From Struthio camelus (lineage: Eukaryota > Chordata > Aves > Struthioniformes > Struthionidae): a stretch of DNA of 64,000 nucleotides. The notes beneath the pieces were generated by a model. The model was not told where the DNA came from. It saw only the letters and a list, made by a program, of their open reading frames with translations, and ran no database searches. The stretch lies in contig NC_090981.1 of NCBI RefSeq assembly GCF_040807025.1, forward strand, positions 39,101,817 to 39,165,816, in the 5' to 3' direction. The position numbers and the translations under genes are program-made. Positions 12,196 through 25,828 of this stretch are shown piece by piece. The first letter of the stretch is position 1. Each line of letters opens with the position of its first letter.

Positions 12196-12198
12196 GTG

Positions 12199-12216
12199 AT
12201 ATATATATATACACAC
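12199..12216 (+). repeat. Short (AT)n/(AC)n microsatellite
   Basis: ATATATATATATA followed by CACAC. Confidence 0.8.
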
Positions 12217-12219
12217 TCG

Positions 12220-15200
12220 TATATTTTCTGTGACATGGTCACAGCTGCACAAATTCCTACTTCGACTAACGCTTTAGCAGCCTTTGGACATAGGCCCACA
12301 GCTGCAAAATACTGATTGACAGAGCAAGAATCTGGGTCTGTACTCTCCAGGCCTGTATGGGAGACACCAGAGGCTTCGAGGCTGTAAAGAAAAAGAGCAA
12401 GGGAAGGAATTGCACTGTTCTAAGCTGTTAACTTTGAAGGTGCCACCTGAAAACTATGAAGTGAAAAAGAAAAAAACCCTCAAATATACATATTCATTGA
12501 CACGAAAACTAAACAACAAATCATCACTGCCTTTTTTCTCATCTTCTGGATCCATACCTAAGCATCTAGAGCATCAAGAGCACAGTCCTTACTAACTGTC
12601 TGAAATCTGATAATTTGCTAGTGGAACTAAAGGAAAGAGGAAAGGAGAAAACGGTGATCCCACAGAAGTCCTTGAGGAACAGAGTAAGGAGGCCGAGGAA
12701 GGCAAAGAGGAGGTTGAAAGGGATCAGGAACAAAGAGGTTCTGTTGTGACCTAGGAGTAGACAGAAACAGAACCTAAAAAATGAACCTAAAATCTAAAGC
12801 TGATGGAATGGTAATGAACAAACAAATATTAATGCTAGAAAGAATTACTACTGCTATTTCCTTTGTACAAATTCCAGCTTCAGCATTTGGCTTGTTTCAT
12901 AGCAGCTACAAACATCCCTTGGCTTGATTCTATAGAGTCCTTTTTGGTAGGAACAGCAGTACACCATGGGAATCCCCAGCCACAGACCCTCAGCATCTTA
13001 TGGGAACAAATGAAGAATATTCTGGGGCAGTTATTTTGATCTCTGCAAGCCAAATGTACGATTGCTGACCAGCAGTCTTCAGGAACACACTGGAACATAA
13101 ACCACAAGGACACCACACTTTGCTATCATGCCTACTTCAACAGCCATGAAAGGCAAGTATAACAACGAGGACACCTCCCCAGGTGAGCTCCTTCCTTGAA
13201 CATCATGCACCAGACTGTGCTGCTAACATGCCTCGGCAGACGCAGAATGGGGTATTCTGCCAACTGCTCAAGGAGCTGGGAAGCTGTAAGTCCCCATTTC
13301 ACAATTCCTAGGACTCAACTTATAAGCAAGTATCAGCAGGACTCAACTACAAGTCAACATTGCTCAGCAATTTTTGCCTCTCTGGTAGCAAGTGCCATCT
13401 CTCAAAGGTGCATTCCATTATTATCCTGTAGCTGCTTAAAGAAGGATAAAATAAAGCTTTTATGGTATCCAAATATTCAGTGAAAGGTTTCCTCTGTCAT
13501 GGTGAACAGAATCTCCCAGGATGAGACAGAATGGGAACAGCTCTAGTGTTCATAACATTAACTACAGAAACTCAAAAAAAGTCCTTTTTAGTAGAAAATC
13601 ATGCAAAAGTACCGTAAACTTTACTAGATTTTTCCATATTAACATCAATGAACTTACCACAGCTGTTGGCCTGGCATAGGAGCACAAAGGATGGGTTCTC
13701 TTTTCTGTTTTGAACCCGATATCTGACTGCGCACATACCTTCAACACAATAGCCCCAACAGTTGACATTTCCATGCCCTAAGGGGTTAGATAGCACCTAG
13801 TGCTATCTATTCCAGGTGACGAGTTTGCAAACAGGTATGATGACACGCTCCTGAACAGATAAGGAGCTCTCATGCTGGGGGCTGCCTCAGCAATGTTGGT
13901 GTGGACTCCCCTCAGACCCACATAAAACTCCTCAATATGGAAGTTTCGTGATCACCGCAGATCCTTCCACCAGTAATGGTTTTGTGAGCCAAGAAATGAA
14001 GGGAGCTGTGGTAACATAAATATAGATAAACTCACTTGTTTGGTATTTTATTTCAAAGGATGAGAGGTGGTCCAGGTCTGCTCAAATTGGGTGGGGAAGT
14101 ATTTCTTTTTCTTGTTTTTATCCTCAACCACATTATTGCTCAAAATATTCCAAAAAAAGCCACTTAAGAAGCACCTATTTGATCACCTCCTTCCCAAATT
14201 TTTTTTTCCGCCTGGTATAGATGCATGGGAGATAAGGGAAGCTGTGTTTGCAACTGTTGCTGCTGAAATCAAAAGTAATACTACCCAGGAGCTGTCTTCC
14301 CAGCTTCTGTGTATTCCCTATTATCAGCATTGCAGGATACCACACATTTTAGTTTGTAATGGACAGTTAATAACCACTTAAAGATGGTGTCAGCCACTCC
14401 AGGGGCCATGTCAGTCCTGTGATGGTAGGAAAGGAATCATAGGGTTTGGGGAGTTTGCCTCTTGCAGACTACATTCTGGCTAGTTCCCATCAAGCATTCC
14501 ACAAGATAAGTCCCAAAACACATAGGGCCTGTCAGGAAAGCAAGGGAAAATCCTATCCCATGGAAGCAATAACTCATAGTGAAGTAAATGCTGGCTGGTC
14601 CTTTGGTCATAGCTACTACATGCCAGCTATGACCAAGCTGCTAGGACAAAGCACTTTATAGTAAAGTAGCCTGTTTCTCTTCCATTAAGCAAGTCTTTAG
14701 CGCTGCAGGCTCAGGTCAGACCAAGATGAGAGAGGATTCTCCCCACAACATGCAGAGTATGTGTTGTAGGAGCAGTCGCTGGCAGCTCGGCAGGGAGGTT
14801 CTTCCTGCTTTGATACTCAAACAGACTTTGCTCATCTCAGTGCACCAGGGAATTTGAGGAGCCATTGGGAAAGCAGAGACAGAAAAGCAACCCAGCAGCA
14901 GCAAGGCAAAAGCACTCCGAGGGCCGCTGGGGCATGATCGTGGGAGTAGTTTATCTTGGATGGAGCCAGGCAGAGGCAAAGGGGGTTAAGGAGCAGCGAG
15001 ATGCCACAAAATGGAAGGAACTGGGAGACAGTATAGCTGAAGGAGGAGTGTCAAAACAAACTCCACAGAACAACAAAAGACAGGAAAAATAAGTTTGCTT
15101 TGTTCTTTGTTTGCTTTTTAATGAAAATAGGCAGCCCAGTGTTTGAGGATTGTTAGCATTTCTTGCTGACCTGCAGCTGGTGCATTTTTCACCCACTTCT

Positions 15201-18200
15201 GTCAGATTTTATTTGAGTTTGGTACTGAACGCTGATCAGACTTTGCCCCCTTGCTTTACTTAGGCTTGGAACTGCTTATACAGCAAACACTCTCTGCTAG
15301 GGTTCTCATTAATCCACTTCTTTGTTGAGGTTTCCTAGAGGAATTCCTATTTGGTAAACCAAACAAAATTAAAAGGAATGCATCTGTACTAAGGATATCC
15401 ATCTTGGGTCTCTGGGCTCTATTGTCCCATCTAAATTAGACTAGGAGGCCTCCTGCGTTTGCCTGGTGCCATGATTCCCATTGGCACTTGATAAAGAATT
15501 AATAGCATATTAGTCTAGAAACTTAGCAAATGCAGTATTTTGGAGACCTCTGGCAAGGCAACACGTGCTCATGCACACTGAGCTCCTACAATGGGAGAAA
15601 TGACAGGATCCCTACCACTAGGTGGCACTTTCCTTCTTACATATTACTGTAATTAAACTGAATGTCTGATGCTGGTAATGAACGTTGCCCACTCTTTTCA
15701 ATAGGCTAAAGGGGATTGAAGCTGATATACAGTATTTGTTTTTGTTTAGACGAGACTGGTGAGTACTCTTCAGCTTAGCTTCTTGTCTTTGTTTTTTTCA
15801 GATGCTCAGATCTCACGACAAGCTCTTTGCCTCTGCATTTGTTTTGTTCAAACTTGTGAACCTCCTACACATATGTAAAGTTGGATCCCTTCCTTTAGAG
15901 ATAGTGCTTGTTATTGAAAACAGACAACTTTCAGTCCCAATTCAACGCTCATTCCGTCTATGTTGCCTTAGTATCAGCCTTAACCAATATGCTGTGAAAG
16001 AAGACAAGACAGGAAAGGCAATTTGGGCCTTACAGCTACTCCTTACACAGCACCCACAGAGAAAGTTTAAACTGGGTGAGAACTTTAGAGTTTGGCCCAA
16101 GAAACTGTACACTTTCTTAAAAAAAAAAAAAGCTGGGTTAAAGAGGTTGTATTGTGGATTATATGACATTTCACCTTATGTTTTAAGTTTCTATAAAGCC
16201 TAGTTTAGGTCAAACTGATTTTGGCAGAAAACCAGGCATAACTAAGAGCTCCATATAGTTTCCATCTGAAAACATAAATCAACCAGCAGGCTCATGGGCA
16301 GCCCAGCCAAGGTTTGCTGAATCTTACTGCTCCAGACAGTAAGGCTTTCAGTGAATGTAGTCTGATATGTAGTTTTGGCTATGATACGTAGATATGTAGC
16401 TTGTTTGTTTTGCAAAGCATCTGGGTGCAACGACAGGAGGAAAGATAAGTGAAATGTGGCTTTTTCCAGACTCAGACACTGCCCTCAGACCCCCAGTTTC
16501 TGACAAACAGTGGGCTCTTTTACGCAGTCTTGAGTGGCTTGGCGGAAGCATGTGCGATGCAAATGGGAAAAGGGTATGAGGAGATTTATATGTTTTTAAT
16601 GTGCGCACACACATGTATTTATACTGTGTCATCTGTGATCAACTATATATCCATTCATACCCGCACTCTCCCGTTTGCCCATTTTCCTTTTTATCCAGTC
16701 CTCTTTGCTAATGCCGTTCTTTGGTGAACTTCAAGGCTTCAGTTTGGCAGTCTTGCACACTCTTTTGTACTGAGTCACCTTCCTCTGTGCTTAGTGGGAT
16801 TACTCTCACAGAAGGATCAAGGCCTTATTCCGCAGGGCAGGGTCTGTGTTTCTGTGGAGTGCCTTGAGATGTTACGTTTAACAGAAGCACTGATCTTTAT
16901 AAAAGTGAACAGGAACACATCACTTCAGATTTGTGGAATGATTTAATAGGCTCTCATAGGCTTGAAGTAACACAAAGAAAGTCCTGAATAATGTTTTTTT
17001 TCTTGGAATTTGTTCATTTCACTGACTAAAAGGTGTGTTGTAATTTTTTTGTGATATTACAGTCTAAGTGGTTTCTAATTAAATCCTTCACATCATAGTA
17101 TAACTCTGCTCATCACCCTCTGGTTCTTATAGTATGGCAATAATTTCACTCTGATTCACAGAGAGTTGGCTTGTTTCTGCCTATGAGTATTCAATATCCC
17201 TCAGGATTAATGCTTTTTAAAACTTCCTAACATATTCCAGTCCGTTCTGCGGCTTTCAACATCACACTAAAGACTTTCAGCACACCCTTTGTACTACAGA
17301 CTCAGGGCCTAATTAACAAATACTAATTATGTTGCTGAGGGCACGCACTGCAATAGTTTCCTTATATGCAATCCAGGTATGTAAGATGGAAAAAAAAACC
17401 CTTCAGTACAAAGTGTTGGATGGATGAAAGGTGAAAGCATTTTTCCCTTATATTTACAATATTCTGAGTTGACATGAAAAAGCATGCCCCAGCTTGTGAA
17501 TAGAGAGCCAAGCCAAGGGCTCTCACACTGATGAATCCCTTAGAAGTGAGCTGTGTTTAAAGACTGGGATTTGTTCCTTGATGTGGATGCTGCACAGGCT
17601 GTGATTTTTTACTGGACAGGCAGTGGGACTGCAATGCACATGAGAAGGTTGTACAGATGCAGGCCAGCATCACGAGACCCAAAAAGATGCGCTGACTAGA
17701 TAGGGCTAATGGAAGGCCTAAAGCCTGGTTAGTCCCTGGTAAATCTATCGCTTTACTTGTCAACAGCAACTGGAGAAATCTTTTCATGAGCTTTGCTTCT
17801 TCTTGCAAAGTTTACCTAACTTCTTCTGTTCATACATGTCTTTCTTGAATGTATAGCATATCTGCTTCCTTCCAGGGCCTCTCCTTTTCTTGGACAAACA
17901 CTCCTTCTATTTTGATTTAAAAGCCGAGAAAATCCTGACTCTTCATTTGTGTTTGAGTTCCCACACATCGATGCTTACAGTATCTCAGGGCACTGATGGA
18001 GAACAGGATCTAAGGCCTTGTCAACATCTATTTTCACAGGACCGTTCTGCAAATTCCCAGTGCTGCACTGAATGTGTCTGAAAAGCATTTAGCAGCACTA
18101 ATTCCATTTCTGAAATCATAATCATTTCCATTAGCACCAGGGAAACTGAATCATGGGTGCTAATACCTGTGCTGCAGATATCTTCTTGACAATCCTTGTT

Positions 18201-18700
18201 CTTCTAAATTAAATTAAAGAGCTCTGAAACTAAAGAGAGAAGGGTTGAACAGGGCAAATAGAGGAAGAAAAGGTTTTTATTTTCATCGTTGCATGCTAAA
18301 AGTTTTTGCTGACGCTTTGTGTGTGTGGCAGGAATGGAGCTGATACCATCCCAATAGAAGAAGCTAAGCAAATCAGATTCTTATCTTAAGAGGAAAAGAT
18401 GAGAAAATCTTTACATTGTTGAGAACTTTGCCTCATCCTTTTACAGATAATTGCAAAGGAATAAAAGGTAAAAATAAATTACATTTAAAGAGCTATCTCA
18501 AATATGCCCCCCCAAGACATAAAGTAGTAATAAGCTATTTGCTATAATTAGTTTCACAATTAAAATACCCATTGGATATATAAGTATTGTTCCTGAGACA
18601 GTTACCCACTAATGCCGTGCTGCTGTAATGGATAAACCATCCAACTGTAGATGATCTCTGGGTGTTGAAAAGTTATAAAGATACTAACTTTAAAGACTGG
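12220..18700. other. Unassigned DNA with isolated exon-like signals
   Basis: No recognisable transposon. Individual splice-like segments are listed separately (13658-13777 minus; 15769-15777 +). A 133-codon open frame at 15802-16203 on + follows a good acceptor, but that length is within chance for AT-rich DNA of this size. Confidence 0.4.
13658..13777 (-). CDS. Isolated exon candidate, 120 bp
   Basis: On the minus strand the segment runs from an acceptor (CCCCTTAG|GGCATGG) to a strong donor (GCTGTG|GTAAGTTC). It is exactly 120 bp, open in two frames. One frame holds GMEMSTVGAIVLKVCAQSD; another is Cys-rich with NCWGYCVEGMC. No neighbour exon with matching phase was found and the upstream pyrimidine tract is poor. 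Treat it as a pseudo-exon unless transcript data support it. Confidence 0.2.
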
Positions 18701-18704
18701 AAGT

Positions 18705-18940
18705 ATCACAGAATCACAGAATCACAGAATCGTTTAGGTTGGAAGGGACCTCTGGAGATCATCTAGTCCAACCTCCCTGTTCAAGCAGGGTCACCTAGAG
18801 CATATTGCCCAGGATCACATCCAGATGGGTTTTGAATATCTCCAGCGAAGGAGACTCCACCACCTCTCTGGGCAACCTGTTCCAATGCTCTGTCACCCTC
18901 ACAGTGAAGAAGTTTTTTCTCAGGTTCAGATGGAACTTCA
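18705..18940 (-). mobile_element. CR1 LINE, 5'-truncated 3' end
   Basis: It begins with three ATCACAGA octamers, the reverse complement of the avian CR1 3' tail, then TTGGAAGGGACCTCTGGAGA and the rest of the CR1 3' UTR. On the minus strand the end of the ORF2 reverse-transcriptase protein is still readable (FFTVRVTEHWNRLPREVVES, normal for CR1 ORF2), ending in a stop near 18795. The body stops at about 18940, a typical 5' truncation. The frame is well preserved, so the copy is fairly young, but far too short to be mobile. Confidence 0.93.
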
Positions 18941-20177
18941 AGTAACTCAAGTAATCTTGACTTCCTGCGTAACACATACAGAAATACCTTATATCAGAGT
19001 ATCTACATAATTTTCACATAAGAGTACACGGATTTGTGTGGAAAAGTAAAGCAAAGACATAAGTCAAGAAGCAGCTAGCCTCCTCTGATGTGTTATTTCT
19101 CCTCAGTATTCTTATACAACCTTAATTTGTCGAAAGATGGCTGGTACCTGACTAATAGTAGTTCACTCATCAGTCTGCATGAGCAAAGTACCTTATGGCT
19201 CTCTTGCCCTAAAAGAAAACAAGCATAACAAAATACATCCATCCAACAGAGTTACATACATCTCGCCTTGACAGCAGAGGAAGATAACCAGGGATGCCAT
19301 TCAACTGTTGCTGGAGGCACAAGGCAGGGTTGAATCTGATCAGGAAGCTTCTCTACTGGCAGAGACAGAGAAAAAAAACAACAAAACAAAATTAATGAAT
19401 TGATTCTCTGTAAAAGATGAATAATCTAAATAATTATTAGTACAGAGCTCTAACAATACCCTTTATGGAGTTCCTAAAGTTTGTTTAACTTGGAGAAAAA
19501 TCTTTTGAGGTCTAAAGCATATTAATAGCAAAGAACAAATACATGGTGACTGGGAGATCAGAAACCAATCGAGAATAAATTTAAAGGGGAAAGGTGTGAA
19601 ATATTTATGGGCTATATTATGTTTCTAAGAAAGTTTTCAACCTTTAGATGCATCAAAACTTTTCCAGGAGGTGCTGGAGAGATTACTTCCTCACTATAGT
19701 AGTTTTTAATTACCTAATATTTATTACCTAATAGCCCTCATCCTGTACCTGAAGACACGGGAAGAGGGCATAGGCTAAAGTTACACATATCAGATACAGA
19801 ATGAATGAAAGCATGACTGTGAAATCTCTGTTGAAATAAGTGGTGCCATTAGATCCTAAAGACAACTTTTTAAATGATAATAGTTTAAAAAACGTTTGGC
19901 TATTGAAATCTTGAAGGATCTGTTTCAGGGCTTTACTGGAGAGTAATCTATTAGGAGGGAATACTGTATAATAACAATTGGCTCATAGTAGATTACTTCA
20001 CTGGCTATTTTACTCAGCAACCTTCAAGGAGCCAAAGCAATCTCAGCTCTGTTTTTCTTTTTCTTTTTTTTTTTTTGATTCCCTAAAGAATTAAATGAGC
20101 TTCTTAAGGTTTAATTTGTAATTTCTGCTTGTGAGATGTGTATATATAACCACATAGTTACAGTTTATCTATGTACT

Positions 20178-20220
20178 TTTATTAGATTATTATTTTTGTT
20201 ATTAGATTATTAGATTAGAC
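20178..20220 (+). repeat. TTATTAGAT-type tandem low-complexity repeat
   Basis: Several imperfect copies of ATTAGATTATT and related units. Confidence 0.7.
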
Positions 20221-20279
20221 TCATTTTCAAAAAGAAGTAAATATTGGAGGTATCTATATCTCTTACATCTTTATTATAA

Positions 20280-20372
20280 TGTATAGCTAGGTCCTAATCC
20301 CACATCTGCTGAATTCCCTCAAAAGGCTTCCATTGACTTCAGAGACTTTTATGCTCTGAGGTGCTAATTAAA
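20280..20372. repeat. Old interspersed repeat fragment (CCATTGACTTCA family)
   Basis: Contains CTTCCATTGACTTCAGAG followed by CTCTGAGGTGCTAATT. This core recurs with variation at several places in the window (27.55, 43.1, 50.4 and 51.5 kb) and resembles an ancient repeat I associate with bird, turtle and crocodile DNA. The family name is not known to me. Confidence 0.4.
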
Positions 20373-21939
20373 AAGGCTGAACAAAAGGCATGTGGTGACA
20401 GTGCTTATGTTTCTATAAAAGGAAAAAAATAGAATAGATTTAAATAGAAAAAAAAAATGCTACTTTTCTGAAATGCATGCCTTTCAAGGGTAGACATTTA
20501 AGCCTCCCCAGAAGACTTTATAAGCTTTTCACATAATAATGCAATTATTTTAACAGAAAAGATAGGATGCTCTGTTTGTGTGAGTTCATGCACCCACACA
20601 CATCACACTACCTATCGCAAGAACTAACAGCATTCTCCAGGTTTCATTACTGCATGCCTATTACTCTATGAAAGAAATCATTAGCATTCAGTTCGGGAGC
20701 TTAATTCACAACTCTCGCTTTGCAAGCTGAAAGCTGAGCCCTGTTTTAACTTAGGCAAGCTTTGAAGAAAGGCAAGATAAGGTAGCATTGATCTAAGTGA
20801 GCTGTTCTTTTTGCTTGGGGGCAGAGAGAGAAAGAACTCCTTTGGGAGACTGGAGACCACCTGGACATTCATCCTATCTGCCCATGAATCAGTGTGTTAA
20901 TACTATGTATACAATAGCCTGTCAGAAAGAGTAGGAGGTATCTTTGTATGGTGCCTCTGCAGAATGGTCAGAAATTGGAAGGTGGATTTTTACTTTTCTG
21001 AGTTGGTCACTATGATAGTAAGAAAGGGTATATTTTAAACACAGAAATAGAAAGTCCAACATAAAGTTTCTCTATAATCCTGAAAAATTGATACCGGCAG
21101 AATTAGATGTAAGTACACATACAGCTACGCTTTTATATACACAGGTAAAGTGGTTTTGAATGAAGGATTAGGGAGGGAAACTAATTTAGGTGCATTTGCA
21201 GCTGTTTTAAAACACAGCCAATGTTGATGACTGCTTCAGGAAAACAATCACAGTTTTAGATTGAGATTTTCAGTCTGAGGGACTGAACCAGTTATCTATC
21301 ATCTACTATATGGAGAGATGTGAATAGGTTACACAGACACCTTTGAAAAGCTCAGCTGTAGTGTTCCTTTCAGAACTGGTCCAATAAAAGTAAGTTTTGA
21401 AATGGGAAGCCGTGACTTAAATATACCAGTACTAGAACTCCTGCTGGCATATAGCATAAAGAAGCTTTAGTTCACCCATAGATCAGCTGTCCTTCATAAG
21501 GATTTTAGAGACCTTCTGCTTCCATATTACCCGTATACTAACATTTCCATTACTGTGTGTAGAGTCACACAAAAATGTTTTTCATATTCCTAACTTGAAA
21601 AAAAGCTCCCACACACAGAACAATTCCGTTACTGGATCCCAGATAGCAAATGAAGACTCTTACAGAAAAGTACTTACATAGTGACCTTTTTAGATTAAAA
21701 GCTGTACAGCAAGGCCTTTTTACATCAACAGAGACTCTATTAGCAGCTAAACTAAAAGCGGTAGATATTTGACTGTTAATTACAGCCGTTTCCAGTTTGG
21801 TGTGAGGCATCATCAAAGAAATTACCGTTCCTTCCCAAAAGCACTACCAGCTACCCATCCCTGAGATAAACCCATACTAGTTTGAAAGAATCAGGTGACC
21901 TCTCCACACACAAACTGCTAATCAGTAAATATTCCATAT

Positions 21940-22000
21940 CTTTATATTGTATATATATTTTATATATTTTATTATACATACATATTTTATATTTTATACA
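21940..22000 (+). repeat. AT-rich tract
   Basis: About 60 bases almost purely A and T, with TATATAT and TTTTATATTTTATA segments. Confidence 0.85.
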
Positions 22001-23242
22001 ATGTTAAAGTAGGTAAGGTATAAATCAGATCTTGACAGACCAGCTTATGCTAGCATAAAAAATCAAAGACACAACATCTTTCATTTCTGTAAGTGCATGA
22101 TAAAATATCATTACATTATCACTTTTCAAATAGAAGAAAGTATGCAGAACTTGAAAGAGTTTAGCATGTGATGAGAGATATGTTAAATCATCTGGCGGAT
22201 GGTCACCTGATATACAACCGCTGTAGAAAGGCAATACTGTATTTACTCCGTCCTTGAGCAATAACTTAAACCATTTATAATTTGTGTTTAATGTTTATAA
22301 GAAAGCCAGACTGAAAGCAAGAGATTCACATAACGGTAGAAACTCACAGTGAGTACGCACTACATTACGACTGACTTATCTTTGGAAAGCAAGGCAGATA
22401 GGCCAACTAAAATCACAAGGAAACTGTAACACAAGGGAATACATCAAGTACAAGGATGCATGGTAATTTGGAAAGGAGGTAGAAAATGAGATCAGCAGGT
22501 CAAATTCAGATCAAATCAGCTGTATCTGAACATCAGTAGCCAATATTCAACGATCTTTGCTAAATGAACTTGTGATTTCATCTTTTTTTCTTTGTCATAC
22601 CAAAACCATATGACAGACAACGGGCATAACCATAATGAAAACTGCATTCAGATACAAGTGCCATGTTTAGCACATTTAGGGAATCATGGGAAAGAGGTCA
22701 AGAACTCTTTGCAACTAGACTGAACTATTCTCTCAGCTCCACAAATAAACTCAACGCCACATCCTGTAAACATTTTGGTGGCTGAGGTGGGATTGCTATT
22801 CTTCCTCTTTGAGCACTATTGCCATGATGACCTTCCCGCATAGAAAAAATCATGGTTAGGAGCAGCTATAGAATAAAGAAGTCACTCTTAAATGAAGTGT
22901 CTTTCCAAAAGGTGCAGATTTACCAGGTGTAAATTGGAACATGGAGTCTATACATTCCTCATTGATTTCTGGAAATTGTTTAGGAATTTACTGCAGAAAA
23001 TTACTGTTTGGTAAATTACTGTATTTACTATGTCTAAGTGGCAGATGTACTTCAGAACCACAGGAAGATACTCCAACCGCCTCAGTACTACAACTAAGTA
23101 TTGTCCTTCCCTTTGAAAAAGGTGAGTGATAATTTCAGATGACACAGTGGAGGGGTGGCTAGGGCAATGGGCAAAATATTTCCTGCTGTCAATCCACCAC
23201 AAATAAATTCAGTTACACCATGGATGAACTCAGTGTAGGTGC

Positions 23243-23277
23243 AATATACATATGTACATATATATACACACACACAG
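23243..23277 (+). repeat. (AT)n/(AC)n microsatellite
   Basis: ATATACATATGTACATATAT followed by ACACACACACAG. Confidence 0.85.
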
Positions 23278-23859
23278 AAAAAGAGAGACTAACTCCAATT
23301 TGATTTAAATATTGGACAGGTCAGCTGCTGCCCTTCTCTTTCCTCTTCTACAGCAGCTTATTCCATAAGCAGTTTCCTACCGAGAGGCAGGGCTCTGGTG
23401 TATAGAAGAACGACTATCAGAAAGTAGCCATGAAAGAGATGAGAGAACTAACCCTTAGCCTGATAAAGTAAATCAGACTTTAACGTTCCCATTTCTGTAA
23501 GCTTTAGGGCAATTAGTCCATAGCAGTTAAAGTTTCTATTCGCTTCCTTTTTACGCTGTGTTTTTATAATTAGCTTCACACAGCACTTATGTTCAAGTAT
23601 CATGTTCTTGATGCTTATGTAGTATGTCAGTGCAACAAGTAGTGCTTCAGAATTTAATACATAGGGCTCACAGAAATACTTTTCCTGTCTTTTTAACACA
23701 TTTCCCTTTGATTTACTATGAAAATGTAGGGCAATTATTTTATTATAAAATGTGATAGGACTTTCACTTGCTAAAGTGACATTTTAAAGCTGAAAATGTC
23801 AGAAGCATGAGGATATTAGAAATTAGCATTTCAGTTTTCTCTTTTCTAACCTATTTAAT

Positions 23860-24200
23860 GAGAAAAATAATCCCAATGATCATCTATTTTCACTTTCTTT
23901 TTATTGTCATTAGCCATAGGTCTACCTACAGTCCAGTCAATGGCAATTCAGCTGTGATTCATGGTTTTTAAGCCTGAATTATGACAAAAGGAATCATAAA
24001 TTGCAGAACTTATTTTACTTTAAAGATGATGGACTATCTGCTCTGACCAGAAGGCTTTCAGTCTATTATATTTCTTAAATAAATATGCCTAAGCTGCTAA
24101 TCACTTGCTATTAGCAATCTCCCATGATCAATTCAACTAACATAATGCTGTATCACTTAAATAAGCTGGCAGCGTCCATGGGATAGATTTATGGGGCTTA
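23860..24200. other. Possible conserved noncoding element
   Basis: Non-repetitive AT-rich block with closely packed motifs: TCATTAGCCAT, CAATGGCAATTCAGCTGTGA, ATTATGACAAAAG, TGCTAATCACTTGC and CTATTAGCAATCT. It has no open frame. It looks like the deeply conserved enhancers common near developmental genes, but conservation cannot be judged from one sequence. Confidence 0.2.
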
Positions 24201-25634
24201 ATTTCTCAGCTCACACTTGTCTCTTTCGCATTCAAAACAACTCCCAGGATGTAATTGTTGGCCAATGTTTGTAGGATCCATTTCTTTCACATTTTGAAAG
24301 CTACTGTACAATTTGTCAGACAGCTTTTGCTTGTATATTCTGCAGAGTAAAAAAAAATGTAACAAGATAACTACAATACCACTGGACAATATGGCAACAT
24401 CGGAAAATGGTATGGCTATGACAGCATGTTATCTAGATTCTCTATCGCTCTCTCTGGTGGAAAAGTTCAATTAGTGCCAATAAAAGCCTCAAAGTTACAG
24501 AAGGGACCAACTGGTGTAAAAAGGGGCTGCCCCAACAGGATCCCTGCTCAGCTGAATTGGCAATGTCAGCTGGGCAGAAGTCCTACTAGCTCAGCTCAAC
24601 CCTGTAGCGAAATTCTAATGATTTGCCATCATTATAGTGCACAAGCAGTTCACATTTTAGCTCATGTAATAAACATGGACTATCAATCAATTGGTTTCAC
24701 TCCATCCAACTTGTATTCAGAATATTTTTAAAAGTGTTTCAAGTACAAAAACAATGACAGAAAAGGTTAGCATGGGAAAAGCTTATTAATGTTGATGGCA
24801 AATAATATAACTTTTAAAGTAAGTCTTCATTAAATATGACCTCACCTCTGAAGCAGTTTCTAGCCTTTACCTATCCTAAATATATTCAGAAGGCCCCAGG
24901 GACAGAAGACTCAGACTGCCTAGGGAGTATATGGAAAGGTCAAACTATTCTCATTGTTTCATTGGAAAAAATCCCAGCAGTTCTACTGGCACGTTTTGCC
25001 TACAACCAGAGCTGGGAAGGGAACCGATTTTTTAACTGCTAGTGGAAAACAAACAAAATGACAGACAAACAAAAAATATCTTTATTTCAGACTGATCCAA
25101 AGTTTGAACTCAAAAACTTATTTGGGATTGAGCATAATTATTCTCCTCCTTGGAAATCATTGTGCTGTGAATTTAGATGTCTAATTTAAAGAATATGAGG
25201 AGGAAAAATCTAGCCCGAATGGAGATCCCCAAAACAATCTGAAATAATGCTTAGACTTCTGCTTTTTCTAGACTTTCTAGGAATTTTTCTAGGACAAACA
25301 ACTTGGCAAAAATTGAGCTTGAATTTGTAAAATATTACGGTATCACCATATCTGCATTTTTTACAGTTTTTTTTTTGGCCAGTTTTAATAAACTAATTTA
25401 CTTGACAGAAGTAGCATATGACAACAATAGTAAAGAGACCTCAGGAAGGTGATTATTTTCCATTAATAACTACTCCATCAATTGTAAGTGAAAACGAAAA
25501 GACAAGATTTTCTCCCATCCCTGTTTCATTTTACTATAATTACTACTTTCAAGTTCATTAAGCGTATAGGGATGTGTTGCAGCATCAAGAAGGTATACAG
25601 TGGGAACTCAGAAGCAAATCCAACTTTTGTTTAC

Positions 25635-25828
25635 CTCCAAAAACCACCCCGTAAACTGTGGCCTGCCAGCAACCAGCCAATAAGTAACTCAGTCCTCCAA
25701 GCCTGGGGTAAACCGATGCGCAGAGAAGTGCCTCCGCTGCCACGCTGCGCCACACCAGCGTGTCCTGCGCCCCCGCTGGGGTGGCCCGTAGAGTCGGGGA
25801 AGAGGCCAGCTCCAGATGGGACCACTGC
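25635..25828 (-). CDS. CpG-rich exon candidate, second exon of a possible minus-strand gene
   Basis: This 194-bp minus-strand segment runs from an acceptor (CATCGAACCTAG|GCAGTGG, preceded by a pyrimidine-rich stretch) to a donor (TTTTTGGAG|GTAAACA). The frame that follows in phase 0 from the start exon at 26062-26091 is fully open: 64 codons plus two bases, Gly/Ser-rich at first (VVPSGAGLF, GHPSGGAGHAG), then a hydrophobic part (TELLIGWLLAGHSL). About a dozen CpGs lie in 25649-25838 while the flanks have almost none, so base composition is unlike the neighbours. No domain is recognised. It could instead be a small orphan CpG island that happens to be open. Confidence 0.33.

Larger units (their letters stand above)
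18945..25630. other. Unassigned AT-rich DNA
   Basis: Contains AT-rich and dinucleotide tracts and old inverted-repeat-family fragments listed separately. The 23860-24200 part is non-repetitive and rich in homeodomain-like TAAT cores. A good acceptor (TTTATTTCAG, ending 25090) is followed by a short open frame, but no donor closes it. Confidence 0.4.

Noticed and set aside
15802-16203. 133-codon open frame on + after a good acceptor
   Set aside because: One or two frames of this length are expected by chance in AT-rich DNA of this size. No donor in a matching phase and no recognisable domain.
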